Shown piece after piece: positions 39,341 through 47,441 of a stretch of 64,000 bases of DNA. The stretch lies in NCBI GenBank assembly GCA_021325275.1, contig JAJPHL010000032.1:62001-126000 (forward strand). The letters run 5' to 3'. Position 1 is the first letter of the stretch. Every line of letters begins with the position of its first letter. The position numbers and the translations under genes were made by a program. The DNA comes from Terriglobia bacterium. GTDB taxonomy: Bacteria > Acidobacteriota > Terriglobia > JAJPHL01. Under the pieces are notes generated by a model, which was given only the letters and a program-made list of their open reading frames with translations, had not been told where the DNA came from and searched no databases.

Positions 39341-39365
39341 ACAATATGCCGCTGGCTTCGCCAGC
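39341..39365. repeat. Right target-site duplication and REP-like hairpin, copy 3
   Basis: ACAATATGCC (39341-39350) duplicates 34760-34769 and runs straight into the perfect hairpin GCTGGC-TTC-GCCAGC (39351-39365). This is the right half of the REP-like element that the cassette interrupted. Confidence 0.8.
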
Positions 39366-39399
39366 TTCCTGACAATCCGCATCCGCTTGACGCCGTAAA

Positions 39400-40749
39400 C
39401 TAGCTCAGCACGATCTTCGACTTCAAATCCGGATGTGCCGCGACCACCTTGCGTGTCGCGTTACGGGTGTCCACCACGACGGGCGTGTTCCGCACAATCG
39501 ACTCGTAGTCGTATGCCGAATGATCCGTCGCGATAATCGCGCAATCGAATTTCGCGAGATTCGCCGCGTCGATGGACTCGGAGTGCAGGTGCGAGAAGTC
39601 GTGCTTGCGCATTTTGTGCAGATGCTCGAAGAAAGGATCGTTGTAGGCGACGTCGGCGCCCAGTTCCAGCAGCAATTCCATGATCCGCAGTGACGGCGAT
39701 TCGCGCAGATCGTCGATGTCCTTTTTGTACGCCACGCCCAACACCAGCACCTTTGAGCCGTTCACCGATTTCTTGCGTTTGTTGAGCGCCTGCGTCACGT
39801 TGTGCACCACGTGATACGGCATGTTGCTGTTCACTTCGCCGGCCAGCTCGATGAAGCGCGTTTGAAACTCGTATTCGCGCGCCTTCCACGACAAATAATA
39901 GGGGTCGATCGGAATGCAGTGACCGCCGAGTCCCGGACCCGGCTGGAACGGCGTAAATCCGTACGGCTTGCTCGACGCCGCTTCGATCACTTCCCAAATG
40001 TCGATGTCCATGCGCTCGGACAATACCTTCAGCTCGTTGACCATCGCGATATTCACGCAGCGATAAATGTTTTCGAGCAGCTTGGTCATTTCGGCGGCGC
40101 GCGTTGTCGAGACGGGAACCACTTTGTCCACGATCGTCGCGTACAAAGCGCATGCCGCTTCCTTGCTCGCAGGATTAATTCCGCCGACAACTTTCGGGAC
40201 GTTGCGGATGCCGTAATTCTTGTTGCCCGGATCGACGCGCTCGGGCGAAAACGCCAGCATGTAGTCGCAGGGCGACCCGCTGGCGTCGCACTTCAAGCCG
40301 TTCGCCTCGAGAATCGGCTGCACCATTTCGTCGGTGGTGCCGGGATACGTAGTGCTTTCGAGCACGACCAGTTGGCCGCGCTGCAAATTCTTGGCGATCG
40401 CGCGCGCCGTGGCTTCCACGTACGTCAAATCGGGTTCGCGAAATTCGTTGAGCGGTGTGGGCACGCAGATAATCGCGGCGTCGACTTTCTGGAGTTCGGA
40501 GAAATCGTCGTAAGCACGAAACTTTCCGGATTTCACGAGCGCGGCAATTTCCGCCTGCGGGATGTGCTTGATGTAGCTCTCGCCGCGATTCAAGGCCTGC
40601 ACTTTTTTCGGATCCGTGTCGAAGCCCGCCGTTTGGAAATGCTTGCCGAACTCCAGCACCAGCGGCAAGCCGACATATCCGAGTCCCAAGATTCCTACGC
40701 GGGCGCTTCCGTCGCGCACTTTTTCCACGAATGTCTTGCTCGTCGACAT
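39400..40749 (-). CDS. Nucleotide-sugar 6-dehydrogenase (UDP-GlcNAc/GalNAc-type)
   Basis: Oxidises a UDP-sugar to the uronic acid for exopolysaccharide. The 449-residue protein has the NAD Rossmann motif GILGLGYVGLPLVLEFGKHF, and VVLESTTYPGTTDEMVQPIL. The catalytic cysteine is in GPGLGGHCIPIDPYYLSWKA near residue 275, and the C-terminal domain has VLVLGVAYKKDIDDLRESPS. The SWKA form is typical of the WbpA/TviB branch acting on N-acetylated sugars rather than UDP-glucose dehydrogenase. It lies 27 bp after epsI as the last gene of the leftward operon. Confidence 0.93.
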   Translation of the reverse strand: MSTSKTFVEKVRDGSARVGILGLGYVGLPLVLEFGKHFQTAGFDTDPKKVQALNRGESYIKHIPQAEIAALVKSGKFRAYDDFSELQKVDAAIICVPTPLNEFREPDLTYVEATARAIAKNLQRGQLVVLESTTYPGTTDEMVQPILEANGLKCDASGSPCDYMLAFSPERVDPGNKNYGIRNVPKVVGGINPASKEAACALYATIVDKVVPVSTTRAAEMTKLLENIYRCVNIAMVNELKVLSERMDIDIWEVIEAASSKPYGFTPFQPGPGLGGHCIPIDPYYLSWKAREYEFQTRFIELAGEVNSNMPYHVVHNVTQALNKRKKSVNGSKVLVLGVAYKKDIDDLRESPSLRIMELLLELGADVAYNDPFFEHLHKMRKHDFSHLHSESIDAANLAKFDCAIIATDHSAYDYESIVRNTPVVVDTRNATRKVVAAHPDLKSKIVLS

Positions 40750-40776
40750 GATGATAGCCTTTCTAGGCGTTTTTCA

Positions 40777-41421
40777 TTATTCGGGGAGATAGTCTTTCAA
40801 CAACGGATAAACTTGACGCGCGAACGTCGTGGCGACTTCCTCGGCTTGCTGCGACGATCCGCCGTAGGGCACCAGAACGCGGATCAGCGCGCCGTCGGTG
40901 CGGCCGGTCTTCAGCGCTTCCCAAACGAGAATCGCTTTGCCTTGGTATTCGCTGGCGAACGCGCGGCCGTGCGTGTCGTACCAATAGAGCACGTAACTTT
41001 TCGACGTTTCGTTCTGCACCACGTAGTGATTCACGTCGATGGTGCGGTGCACGGAAGGAATTTCCAGCGGCTTCTGCACGCTCTCCAGAACTTCCCATCC
41101 CGCGCCCGGCAGGCAATTCTTCGGCGAGTGCATGCTTTCGCCGGCGCGTTGCTGCTCGTAATAGCCGATGTAGAGATTCACCCACGCGCCGTCTTTGTGC
41201 TGATAGTCGCGATTCAAATAATCGCTGGCTTGCAGAACCTTGAGGACTTCCTCGGGGAACTTGCCTTCGTCGCGGCCTTTCCAGTCGCCCACCTGTAAGG
41301 GGAATTGGTCGAAACTGCGGCGCAACGGCACGGCGCGTCCTTGACGCACCCACACGCTCAAGACCGCGGCGGCGGTCAGCAGGATCAACATTCCGGCGTA
41401 GCGAGGATTGCTTCGTTTCAT
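40777..41421 (-). CDS. epsI: EpsI-family exosortase-associated protein
   Basis: The 214-residue protein starts at 41421, overlapping the exosortase stop (TGATG), so translation is coupled. It has one N-terminal membrane segment (YAGMLILLTAAAVLSVWV) and the EpsI domain: FPLQVGDWKG, VNLYIGYYEQQRAGESMHSP, KNCLPGAGWEV and VLYWYDTHGRAFASEY. This domain accompanies, or is fused to, exosortases in EPS loci (TIGR02914 type); its role is thought to be linked to exopolysaccharide and protein sorting. The longer track frames at 41514 and 41533 overlap the exosortase and are not used. Confidence 0.9.
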   Translation of the reverse strand: MKRSNPRYAGMLILLTAAAVLSVWVRQGRAVPLRRSFDQFPLQVGDWKGRDEGKFPEEVLKVLQASDYLNRDYQHKDGAWVNLYIGYYEQQRAGESMHSPKNCLPGAGWEVLESVQKPLEIPSVHRTIDVNHYVVQNETSKSYVLYWYDTHGRAFASEYQGKAILVWEALKTGRTDGALIRVLVPYGGSSQQAEEVATTFARQVYPLLKDYLPE

Positions 41422-42395
41422 CAGGCCACTCCTGTCGGCGTCGGTGCGGTGTTTTGCGTGCGCGCCAGCGCGGCCGCCTCTTCGGCATCGTCGTCGGGCG
41501 CGGGCGACGGCCATAGTTTCTGCACCAGCGCACTCAATCCATAAAGAATCGCGAAGGCCACGATGAAAATCGCCCAGCCGTCGAGTTCATGGAAGAAACC
41601 CATCGCGTATTTGACGCTCCAACGTTCCGCAATGATTCCGGTCACGGCGATTCGCAGGACGTTGAGGGCCAATGCGGTGGGAATCGCCAGCACGATCAGC
41701 AGAATGCGTTGGCCGAGTCCGCGCCAGCGCATGTATCCGAGAATCACCGACAGCGCGATCAGCGAGACCAGCGAGCGCAAGCCGCTGCACGCTTCCGCCA
41801 CGCCCAGCGACGTACTGGCGAGCTGCAACACGTTGCCTTCTTGCAACACGGGAACGTCGCAGAAGTTCAGCGTGCCGGCGCTCAGGTCCGATGCGATCGC
41901 TTGCAGCGGAATCGAGACGGTGTTGAAGATCAGCGCGGGGATGGGAATCGCCAGCAGCAAGAATCCCAAGGGAAACGCCATCACGCGCAGCCGTTTCCAT
42001 CCCATGAAGTACAAAACCACGCCGGCCATCAGCCCGATCACCGAGGTGCGCGTCAGGAAAAACTCGGCTCCCAGGCGCCCGACAAAATATACGAATAGAG
42101 ATCCGATGACCACGAACAATCCCCAACCGATCGCCGGTTGGGCCGGCTCGGCCGCAAAGCGGTGGCGCTTGCGCCACGCGAAATAGAGCGCCAGCGGCGG
42201 AATCAGGATGCCGTGAGAGTTGTTGGGATCGTTCCACCAATCGCCGGCCAGCCGCGTGAACGTGTCCGCGTACATCACGGCGAGAGGAAGCAGCAGCAGC
42301 GCGGCCTGAATCCAGACGAGGGTATGCTCGCGGATACTGTCCAGAACACTATCGCGAAAACGAATACCGCCGGCGACGACTTCAGACACACTCAT
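41421..42395 (-). CDS. Exosortase (EpsH-type transpeptidase)
   Basis: An integral-membrane cysteine transpeptidase that cleaves and attaches PEP-CTERM-type proteins. The 324-residue protein has about eight transmembrane segments. The catalytic residues are visible: Cys in GVAEACSGLRSL (near 201), Arg in ALNVLRIAVTG (near 243) and His in GFFHELDGWAIF (near 267). The N-terminal WWNDPNNSHGILIPPLALYF is the usual exosortase opening. It follows the sigma-54 regulator by 24 bp and is translationally coupled to epsI. The subtype (XrtA or other) cannot be assigned by eye. No PEP-CTERM protein is encoded in the window. Confidence 0.95.
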   Translation of the reverse strand: MSVSEVVAGGIRFRDSVLDSIREHTLVWIQAALLLLPLAVMYADTFTRLAGDWWNDPNNSHGILIPPLALYFAWRKRHRFAAEPAQPAIGWGLFVVIGSLFVYFVGRLGAEFFLTRTSVIGLMAGVVLYFMGWKRLRVMAFPLGFLLLAIPIPALIFNTVSIPLQAIASDLSAGTLNFCDVPVLQEGNVLQLASTSLGVAEACSGLRSLVSLIALSVILGYMRWRGLGQRILLIVLAIPTALALNVLRIAVTGIIAERWSVKYAMGFFHELDGWAIFIVAFAILYGLSALVQKLWPSPAPDDDAEEAAALARTQNTAPTPTGVA

Positions 42396-42419
42396 GGGGG
42401 TTCTTTCTCAGTTTTGCAT

Positions 42420-43781
42420 CTATGCCGTATCCATTTGCAAGTCGCGCATCTTGTAGAGCAGCGCCTTGTAGGAAATGTTCAGCATTTTGGCGGCTTCCTT
42501 GCGGCGCCACTGCGTTTGCTCGAGCGCCGCTTGGATCGCTTTGCGCTCGGCCTCGCGTTTTTGGTCGCGCAGCCCCGCGGCTGCCGTGTGGACCGGAGAC
42601 GCCGCGGCCGCCAGTGCCGCCGGTTTGTTCTCGCTTTCACCCAACTCGCCCAGCATCATCGATTCGTCGCCCAGGATCACCAGGCGGCGAATAAAGTTTT
42701 CCAGCTCTCGCAAATTGCCGGGCCAACTGTACTCGAGCATTCGCGCCAGCATCGCGGGAGAAATTTTCAGCGACTGGCCGGCGGGCGAATACTTGTTCAG
42801 GAAATAGTCGACAAACGTGGGAATCTCCTCGCGGCGATCGCGCAACGGCGGCAAGGCGATGGAAAACACGTTCAAGCGATAGTACAAGTCTTGCCGGAAG
42901 CGGCCGTCGGCAATCGCCTGACTCACGTTCACGTTGGTCGCGGCGACCACCCGCACGTCGACGTGCGTGGGCGAGGTGGCGCCGAGACGGAAATAGCGGC
43001 CGTCTTGCAGGACGTGCAGCAATTTCGCCTGAAGGAAAACCTGCATCTCGGCGATTTCGTCGAGGAACAGCGTGCCTTTGTGCGCCAACTCGAACTTGCC
43101 GGGCTTCGATCCATTCGCGCCGGTGAACGCGCCGCGCTCGTAGCCGAACAATTCGCTTTCCAGCAGGTCCGAAGGCAGCGCCGCGCAATTCACCTTGACG
43201 AATTTTTGTCCCGCGCGATTCGACGCGTGATGCAAATACCGCGCGATGACTTCCTTGCCCGATCCACTTTCCCCGACGATCAGCACCGGCACGTCGGCGG
43301 GCGCCACCCGCGTGCAGTTCTCGCGGATTTTCTGCATCGCTTCACTGCACACGAGGAACGGCAGCGGACCCAGCGTCGACCGCGATTCCGGCGCGACCAC
43401 CGACAGCTCTTCGGACAAGCATTTGTCGAGCGCTTCCTCGAGCTGCGCGTTGGAAAACGGCTTGATCAGATAATCCGTGGCGCCCATCTTCACGGCGGCG
43501 ACGATCTTGTCGGCGTCCGACGTGCAGGAAATCATCACGACTTTCTGGCGAGGATTCGCTTCCAGCAGGCGGCGCAGCGTCTCCAGGCCGCCCATGCCGG
43601 GCAAGTTCAAATCGAGCAGCACGACCGACGGCGGCTGCTGACGCAAAATGAAATCGATAGCCGCTTCGCCGGTGCCCACGGCGGTGGTTTGATAACCCAT
43701 CGCGGTGAGCGTGGCGCGCAGGACGGTGCGAATGTCATCTTCGTCGTCCACGATTAACGTGCTGCGTGTTTCTTCAGGCAT
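42420..43781 (-). CDS. NtrC-family sigma-54 response regulator
   Basis: The 453-residue protein has a receiver domain (LIVDDEDDIRT; phospho-acceptor Asp in VVLLDLNLPGMGG; Lys in DYLIKPF). An AAA+ sigma-54 interaction domain follows: Walker A VGESGSGKE, ELFGYERGAFTGA with the sigma-54-contacting GAFTGA loop intact, and Walker B LFLDEIAEM. A Fis-type helix-turn-helix (QTQWRRKEAAKMLNISYKAL) ends it. It follows the sensor kinase on the same strand and precedes the exosortase, so the two probably form the PrsK/PrsR-like system known from exosortase loci. It likely activates sigma-54 promoters of EPS and PEP-CTERM genes. Confidence 0.94.
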   Translation of the reverse strand: MPEETRSTLIVDDEDDIRTVLRATLTAMGYQTTAVGTGEAAIDFILRQQPPSVVLLDLNLPGMGGLETLRRLLEANPRQKVVMISCTSDADKIVAAVKMGATDYLIKPFSNAQLEEALDKCLSEELSVVAPESRSTLGPLPFLVCSEAMQKIRENCTRVAPADVPVLIVGESGSGKEVIARYLHHASNRAGQKFVKVNCAALPSDLLESELFGYERGAFTGANGSKPGKFELAHKGTLFLDEIAEMQVFLQAKLLHVLQDGRYFRLGATSPTHVDVRVVAATNVNVSQAIADGRFRQDLYYRLNVFSIALPPLRDRREEIPTFVDYFLNKYSPAGQSLKISPAMLARMLEYSWPGNLRELENFIRRLVILGDESMMLGELGESENKPAALAAAASPVHTAAAGLRDQKREAERKAIQAALEQTQWRRKEAAKMLNISYKALLYKMRDLQMDTA

Positions 43782-43811
43782 AAAGTCTCAAAACACCGAC
43801 CACTCAGAACC

Positions 43812-43864
43812 GCCCGCGGTAGCAGACGGGTAAAGCGGCTTGCACCCATTCGCTACCGCGAATG
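43812..43864. repeat. Intercistronic hairpins related to the REP-like repeat
   Basis: GCGGTAGC (43816-43823) pairs with GCTACCGC (43852-43859), and CATTCGC-tacc-GCGAATG nests at 43847-43864. GCCCGCGGTAGCAG and GGCTTGCAC match the left half of the repeat at 3061-3106. It lies between kinase and regulator genes and may tune operon expression. Confidence 0.5.
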
Positions 43865-43875
43865 GTTCCGACACT

Positions 43876-45138
43876 CTATCGAGGGATCACGAGATGAAAC
43901 GCGGTCCCGTGACCGACGCGGCTTTCCACCCAGATTTTCCCTTTATGTGCCGTTACAATTTTACGAGCAATCGCGAGTCCCAAGCCCATGCCGCCGGGTG
44001 CGCTGCCGGGCACTTGGAAGTAATCCTCGAAAATCTCTTGATGATACTCCGATGGAATGCCCGGACCGTTGTCGGTGACCGAAAAGCGCACGCCGTTTGC
44101 ATCGGCGTCCTCTTCCTCCTGCCGGCGTTCCTGAGAAACGCTGACCGCCGCCACGCGCCGCTCCCAAAAATGCAGATCGGCCACCAGCGTCACCTGGCCT
44201 CCCTTGGGAGTATACTTCAAAGCATTCTCGCAGAGATTGTTGAGGACGTTCTGGAGTTTACCGCGATCGCACCGCACACGCGGAAGCTCGCGCGCCGCCG
44301 CGTACTCGAACTGAATGCCGCGCGCTTGCCCGAGTTTCTTCCAATACTTCGCCGCTTCCGCCACGATGTCGCCGGCATCGTGCTCCGCGAACACCAGCGA
44401 CAGCTTGCCGCGCTCGACGGCCGCGAAGTCGAGGAAGGAATTCACGACATTCAAAAGGCGCCGGCAGTTTTGTACCGAAAGCTGCACGATTTCCTTTTGT
44501 TGAGCATTCAGCGCTCCCAGACTCCCGCCCAGCAATAGTTCACAAGACCCGTTGATCACCGCTAGGGGCGTTTTCAATTCGTGGGTCGCGGCGGCCAGCA
44601 TGCCGGTCTTCTGTTTGTTGATCTCGCCCAGCTCGAGATACGCCTGGAAGAGCGTTTCAAACGCGGCCTTTCTCGCCGACAACTCCGTGGGTCCCGGCGC
44701 GGCGCCTGGGGCAATGATGCCGGAGTCGGTCGAGGGGCCGAGCGCCGATGGGTCGATGATGTCCCACGCGGCTTCGAGCGAGCAGTTCGGCCCCGTCACG
44801 TGCAAGCGAATCCGCAGCGTGACCGACATTTCCGTCTGATCGTCTCGCGACTTCACCAGCGCCGGGCACTTCACCGCCGAACCCTTCAGGGCGCGATCGA
44901 AGTATTGCTTCAGGCGCGTGGCGCTCGGTTTCGAGAACAGGTTGGTGATCGGCTGGCCGAGGAACGTGGACTCGGCTACGCCGAGCGCCTTGATCGCGAC
45001 ACCATTGGCGCTGACGACCTGGCCTTCTAGATTCAGAAGGAGAATCGCGCGAACCCGGTGGCCGGCCGACTTACTTGCGGTCGGGCTCGACGCCACCTTC
45101 TCGGGGGCTAAAACATTTGTCCTGCCACTTGTATTCAT
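43876..45138 (-). CDS. PAS-domain sensor histidine kinase
   Basis: A soluble kinase of 420 residues from the ATG at 45138; the track start at 45192 is GTG, and neither has a clear ribosome site. A PAS domain (about residues 25-140: AILLLNLEGQVVSANGVAIKALG, read in parts) is followed by the H-box ATHELKTPLAVINGS, N-box NVLNNLCENALKYTP, G1 FSVTDNGPGIP and G2 GMGLGLAIARKI. There is no membrane segment, so it senses a cytoplasmic cue. It is the first gene of the leftward run and is the natural partner of the adjacent response regulator. Confidence 0.92.
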   Translation of the reverse strand: MNTSGRTNVLAPEKVASSPTASKSAGHRVRAILLLNLEGQVVSANGVAIKALGVAESTFLGQPITNLFSKPSATRLKQYFDRALKGSAVKCPALVKSRDDQTEMSVTLRIRLHVTGPNCSLEAAWDIIDPSALGPSTDSGIIAPGAAPGPTELSARKAAFETLFQAYLELGEINKQKTGMLAAATHELKTPLAVINGSCELLLGGSLGALNAQQKEIVQLSVQNCRRLLNVVNSFLDFAAVERGKLSLVFAEHDAGDIVAEAAKYWKKLGQARGIQFEYAAARELPRVRCDRGKLQNVLNNLCENALKYTPKGGQVTLVADLHFWERRVAAVSVSQERRQEEEDADANGVRFSVTDNGPGIPSEYHQEIFEDYFQVPGSAPGGMGLGLAIARKIVTAHKGKIWVESRVGHGTAFHLVIPR

Positions 45139-45614
45139 CGTATCGTTACTGCTTGTCCCTAGAGCGCAGACAATAGTGAAACAATCTTGCACGACAGAGC
45201 AATGGGAACCAAGTACTTGCTCACTGGATCAAGTGTACTAGCAGCCTCTTGGAACTGGATGCACCCATACCCGCAACCTTTGTGATTCTACATTAGAATG
45301 AGTGCGTTAGATGTTAAAATCTCGCGGGGCTCAAACGATTTTTCTCTTGCTTAGAAAGGCCCATGGTAATAGAGTGGGTCAGCCACAACGGCGGGTGGAA
45401 TGACGGTAGTGGAAAGAATTGGGATTTTTTCGCACATTAATTTCCTCGCGGCAAGTCGGGCGGGACGTAACCACTTAGCTAACTCGCTTAGAACAAAGCA
45501 GCAGCCCATGTGTGCAAGGAATGGTTCAAAACGTGCAAGTTTTTTTCACGCCTGAACGTGGTTTGAGGGCAATGGTAAGGGTGTCGCTAATTTGACTGGG
45601 TTGGGAACTATCTT
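45139..45614. other. Divergent regulatory region of the exosortase/EPS locus
   Basis: A stretch of 476 bp without a gene, distinctly AT-richer than its flanks. It separates the leftward kinase operon from the rightward export operon. It contains a sigma-54 promoter candidate (see 45522) and the direct repeat GTGCAAG at 45512 and 45533. No leftward promoter of sigma-54 type with correct spacing was found. Confidence 0.6.
45522..45537 (+). promoter_or_regulatory. Candidate sigma-54 promoter for the EPS export operon
   Basis: TGGTTCAAAACGTGCA has GG and GC with exactly ten bases between them, the spacing of -24/-12 elements, and keeps TGG and TGCA of the consensus. It lies about 80 bp upstream of a sigma-54 activator gene and the export operon, and both activators in the locus retain GAFTGA. 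Confidence 0.55.
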
Positions 45615-46649
45615 ATGAGCACCATCACTGAACCTGTATTTCAAATGGAAGCCGGGTCCGGGCCAAGCGAGTTTCTGTTCGGCAGCACTCCGGTGATGCT
45701 GGACCTGAAGAAGAAGATCGCGTTGGTTTCGAACACCGACGTTCCGGTGCTGATCACCGGAGAGTCCGGCACCGGCAAGGAGTCGCTGGCGATTGAGATT
45801 CATCGATCGTCCCGGCGCGGACCCAATCCGTTCGTCAAGGTGAACTGCGCGGCGATTCCCGGCGCGCTGATGGAATCGGAACTGTTCGGTTTCGAACGCG
45901 GCGCATTCACCGGCGCGGTGCAGCGGCGCATCGGAAAATTCGAGCAAGCCACCACCGGCACGATCTTCCTCGACGAAATCGCCGACCTCGATCTCGCGTT
46001 GCAAGCGAAATTGCTGCACGTGTTGCAAGACGGCAATCTGTCGATGATCGGCGCGAGCGAAGAAGTGATGCTCGACACGCGCGTGATCTGCGCCACGAAT
46101 CGCGATATCCCGTCGGCGGTGCAAGGCGGACAATTCCGGCAGGACTTGTTCTACCGCATCAACGTGATCCACGTGAATCTGCCGGCGCTGCGGCAACGTC
46201 GCGCGGACTTGCCGGAGTTGGTGGATCATTTTCTGGCTCACTACACGAAGCTTTTCGGGCGTCCCGTGGCGAAACCATCGGCGGCGCTCGTCGAGTTGTT
46301 CGGCTCGTATCATTGGCCGGGCAATATCCGCGAACTGGAGAACACGCTCAAGCAGCTTGTGATTCTCCAGAACGAAGGCGAGTTGATCCGCACGTTGGAG
46401 GCGCGTCTCAAGGAAGAAATGGCGCGCATTGTTGATCCCGATGGTACCGTGCCGCTCAAAAAATACGTGAAGTTGGCGGTCCTCAAGGTGGAGAAAGAGC
46501 TTATCCTGAAGGTTCTGAGGCATAATCGCTGGAACCGCAAAAAGAGCGCCCGGATGTTGCGCATCAGCTACCGCGCGTTGCTCTACAAACTCAAGGAATG
46601 CGGTCTCGACCAGCGGGAGACAGCCGTGTTGTCGGAGAGGGCGGAGTAA
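45615..46649 (+). CDS. Receiver-less sigma-54 activator (AAA+ with Fis-type HTH)
   Basis: The 344-residue protein consists of only the sigma-54 interaction ATPase and a C-terminal helix-turn-helix; there is no receiver, GAF or other sensor, just a 20-residue lead. Motifs: Walker A TGESGTGKES, ELFGFERGAFTGAVQRR, Walker B TIFLDEIADLD, YHWPGNIRELEN and the HTH NRWNRKKSARMLRISYRALL. As in PspF, control must come from another protein or from abundance. Its stop is followed at once by the export gene's ATG (TAAATG), so it heads the EPS export operon. Constitutive activity or a cross-acting inhibitor is inferred. Confidence 0.93.
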   Translation: MSTITEPVFQMEAGSGPSEFLFGSTPVMLDLKKKIALVSNTDVPVLITGESGTGKESLAIEIHRSSRRGPNPFVKVNCAAIPGALMESELFGFERGAFTGAVQRRIGKFEQATTGTIFLDEIADLDLALQAKLLHVLQDGNLSMIGASEEVMLDTRVICATNRDIPSAVQGGQFRQDLFYRINVIHVNLPALRQRRADLPELVDHFLAHYTKLFGRPVAKPSAALVELFGSYHWPGNIRELENTLKQLVILQNEGELIRTLEARLKEEMARIVDPDGTVPLKKYVKLAVLKVEKELILKVLRHNRWNRKKSARMLRISYRALLYKLKECGLDQRETAVLSERAE

Positions 46650-47429
46650 ATGTCGATGAAGAAGCAATACGGCCTGAGCGTGCTCGCACTGGCGTGCGGG
46701 TTCGCACTCGCGTCGCCGCGCGCCACGGCGCAAGAGGCTGCTCCTCCGAATCCTCCCAAGCAAGAGGAGAAGAAGGCCGACGAAAAAAAGCCCGAGGAAA
46801 AAAAGCCGCCGGAAGAAAAGAAAGCGGACGAGAAGCAAACCCCTCCCGCCGCTGACCCCAAGGACGCCAAGGCCAGAGATCCCAAAGATCCTGCTTCCAA
46901 GGATCCCGGTTTTACCACCGACATGCCCAAGGATCTCAACGATCAGCCGGAGTTCATCGTAGGTCCCGGCGACGGCTTGATGATCAACGTGTGGAAAGAG
47001 CCCGAAGTCAGCCAACCCGTCACGGTCCGCGGCGATTGCCGCATCACCCTGCAGTTGATCAAAGACGTGGAAGTCTGCGGCATGACTCCCACGCAGATCC
47101 AAAACCTGCTCACCGAAAAACTCAGCAAGTACCTCACGGCGCCCGACGTGACTGTGACGCTCAGCGGCTTGCAGAGCCGCAAAGTTTATTTCATCGGACA
47201 AGTGCGCCGTCCCGGCGCGATGGTTTTGAACGGGCCGATGTCGATTTCGCAAGCGCTCTCCGACGCCGGTGGTCTGGCCGACTACGCCAACGACAAGAAA
47301 GTGATCATTCAGCGAATGATCAATGGTGTGACGAAACAGTTCATCTTCAACTATCGCGACTATTTGAAGGGAAAAAACCCGCAGGGCAATATTCTGCTCA
47401 TGCCCGGCGACATCATCATGGTTCGATAA
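46650..47429 (+). CDS. Wza-type polysaccharide export protein with charged linker
   Basis: A periplasmic/outer-membrane polysaccharide export protein. The 259-residue protein has a signal peptide (YGLSVLALACGFALASPRATA) and then a 70-residue Lys/Glu/Pro-rich linker (KKPEEKKPPEEKKADE). A Poly_export domain (FIVGPGDGLMINVWKEPEVS, VRGDCRITL) and an SLBB-type domain (VYFIGQVRRPGAMVLNGPMS) end at LLMPGDIIMVR. No lipobox cysteine is seen. The translational start abuts the upstream stop. It probably forms the periplasmic part of the EPS conduit with the barrel protein downstream. Confidence 0.92.
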   Translation: MSMKKQYGLSVLALACGFALASPRATAQEAAPPNPPKQEEKKADEKKPEEKKPPEEKKADEKQTPPAADPKDAKARDPKDPASKDPGFTTDMPKDLNDQPEFIVGPGDGLMINVWKEPEVSQPVTVRGDCRITLQLIKDVEVCGMTPTQIQNLLTEKLSKYLTAPDVTVTLSGLQSRKVYFIGQVRRPGAMVLNGPMSISQALSDAGGLADYANDKKVIIQRMINGVTKQFIFNYRDYLKGKNPQGNILLMPGDIIMVR

Positions 47430-47441
47430 GCAGGTAACCGC

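Noticed and set aside
45546-47252. 568-codon ORF antisense to the sigma-54 activator and export gene
   Set aside because: Mirror frame of two confident genes.
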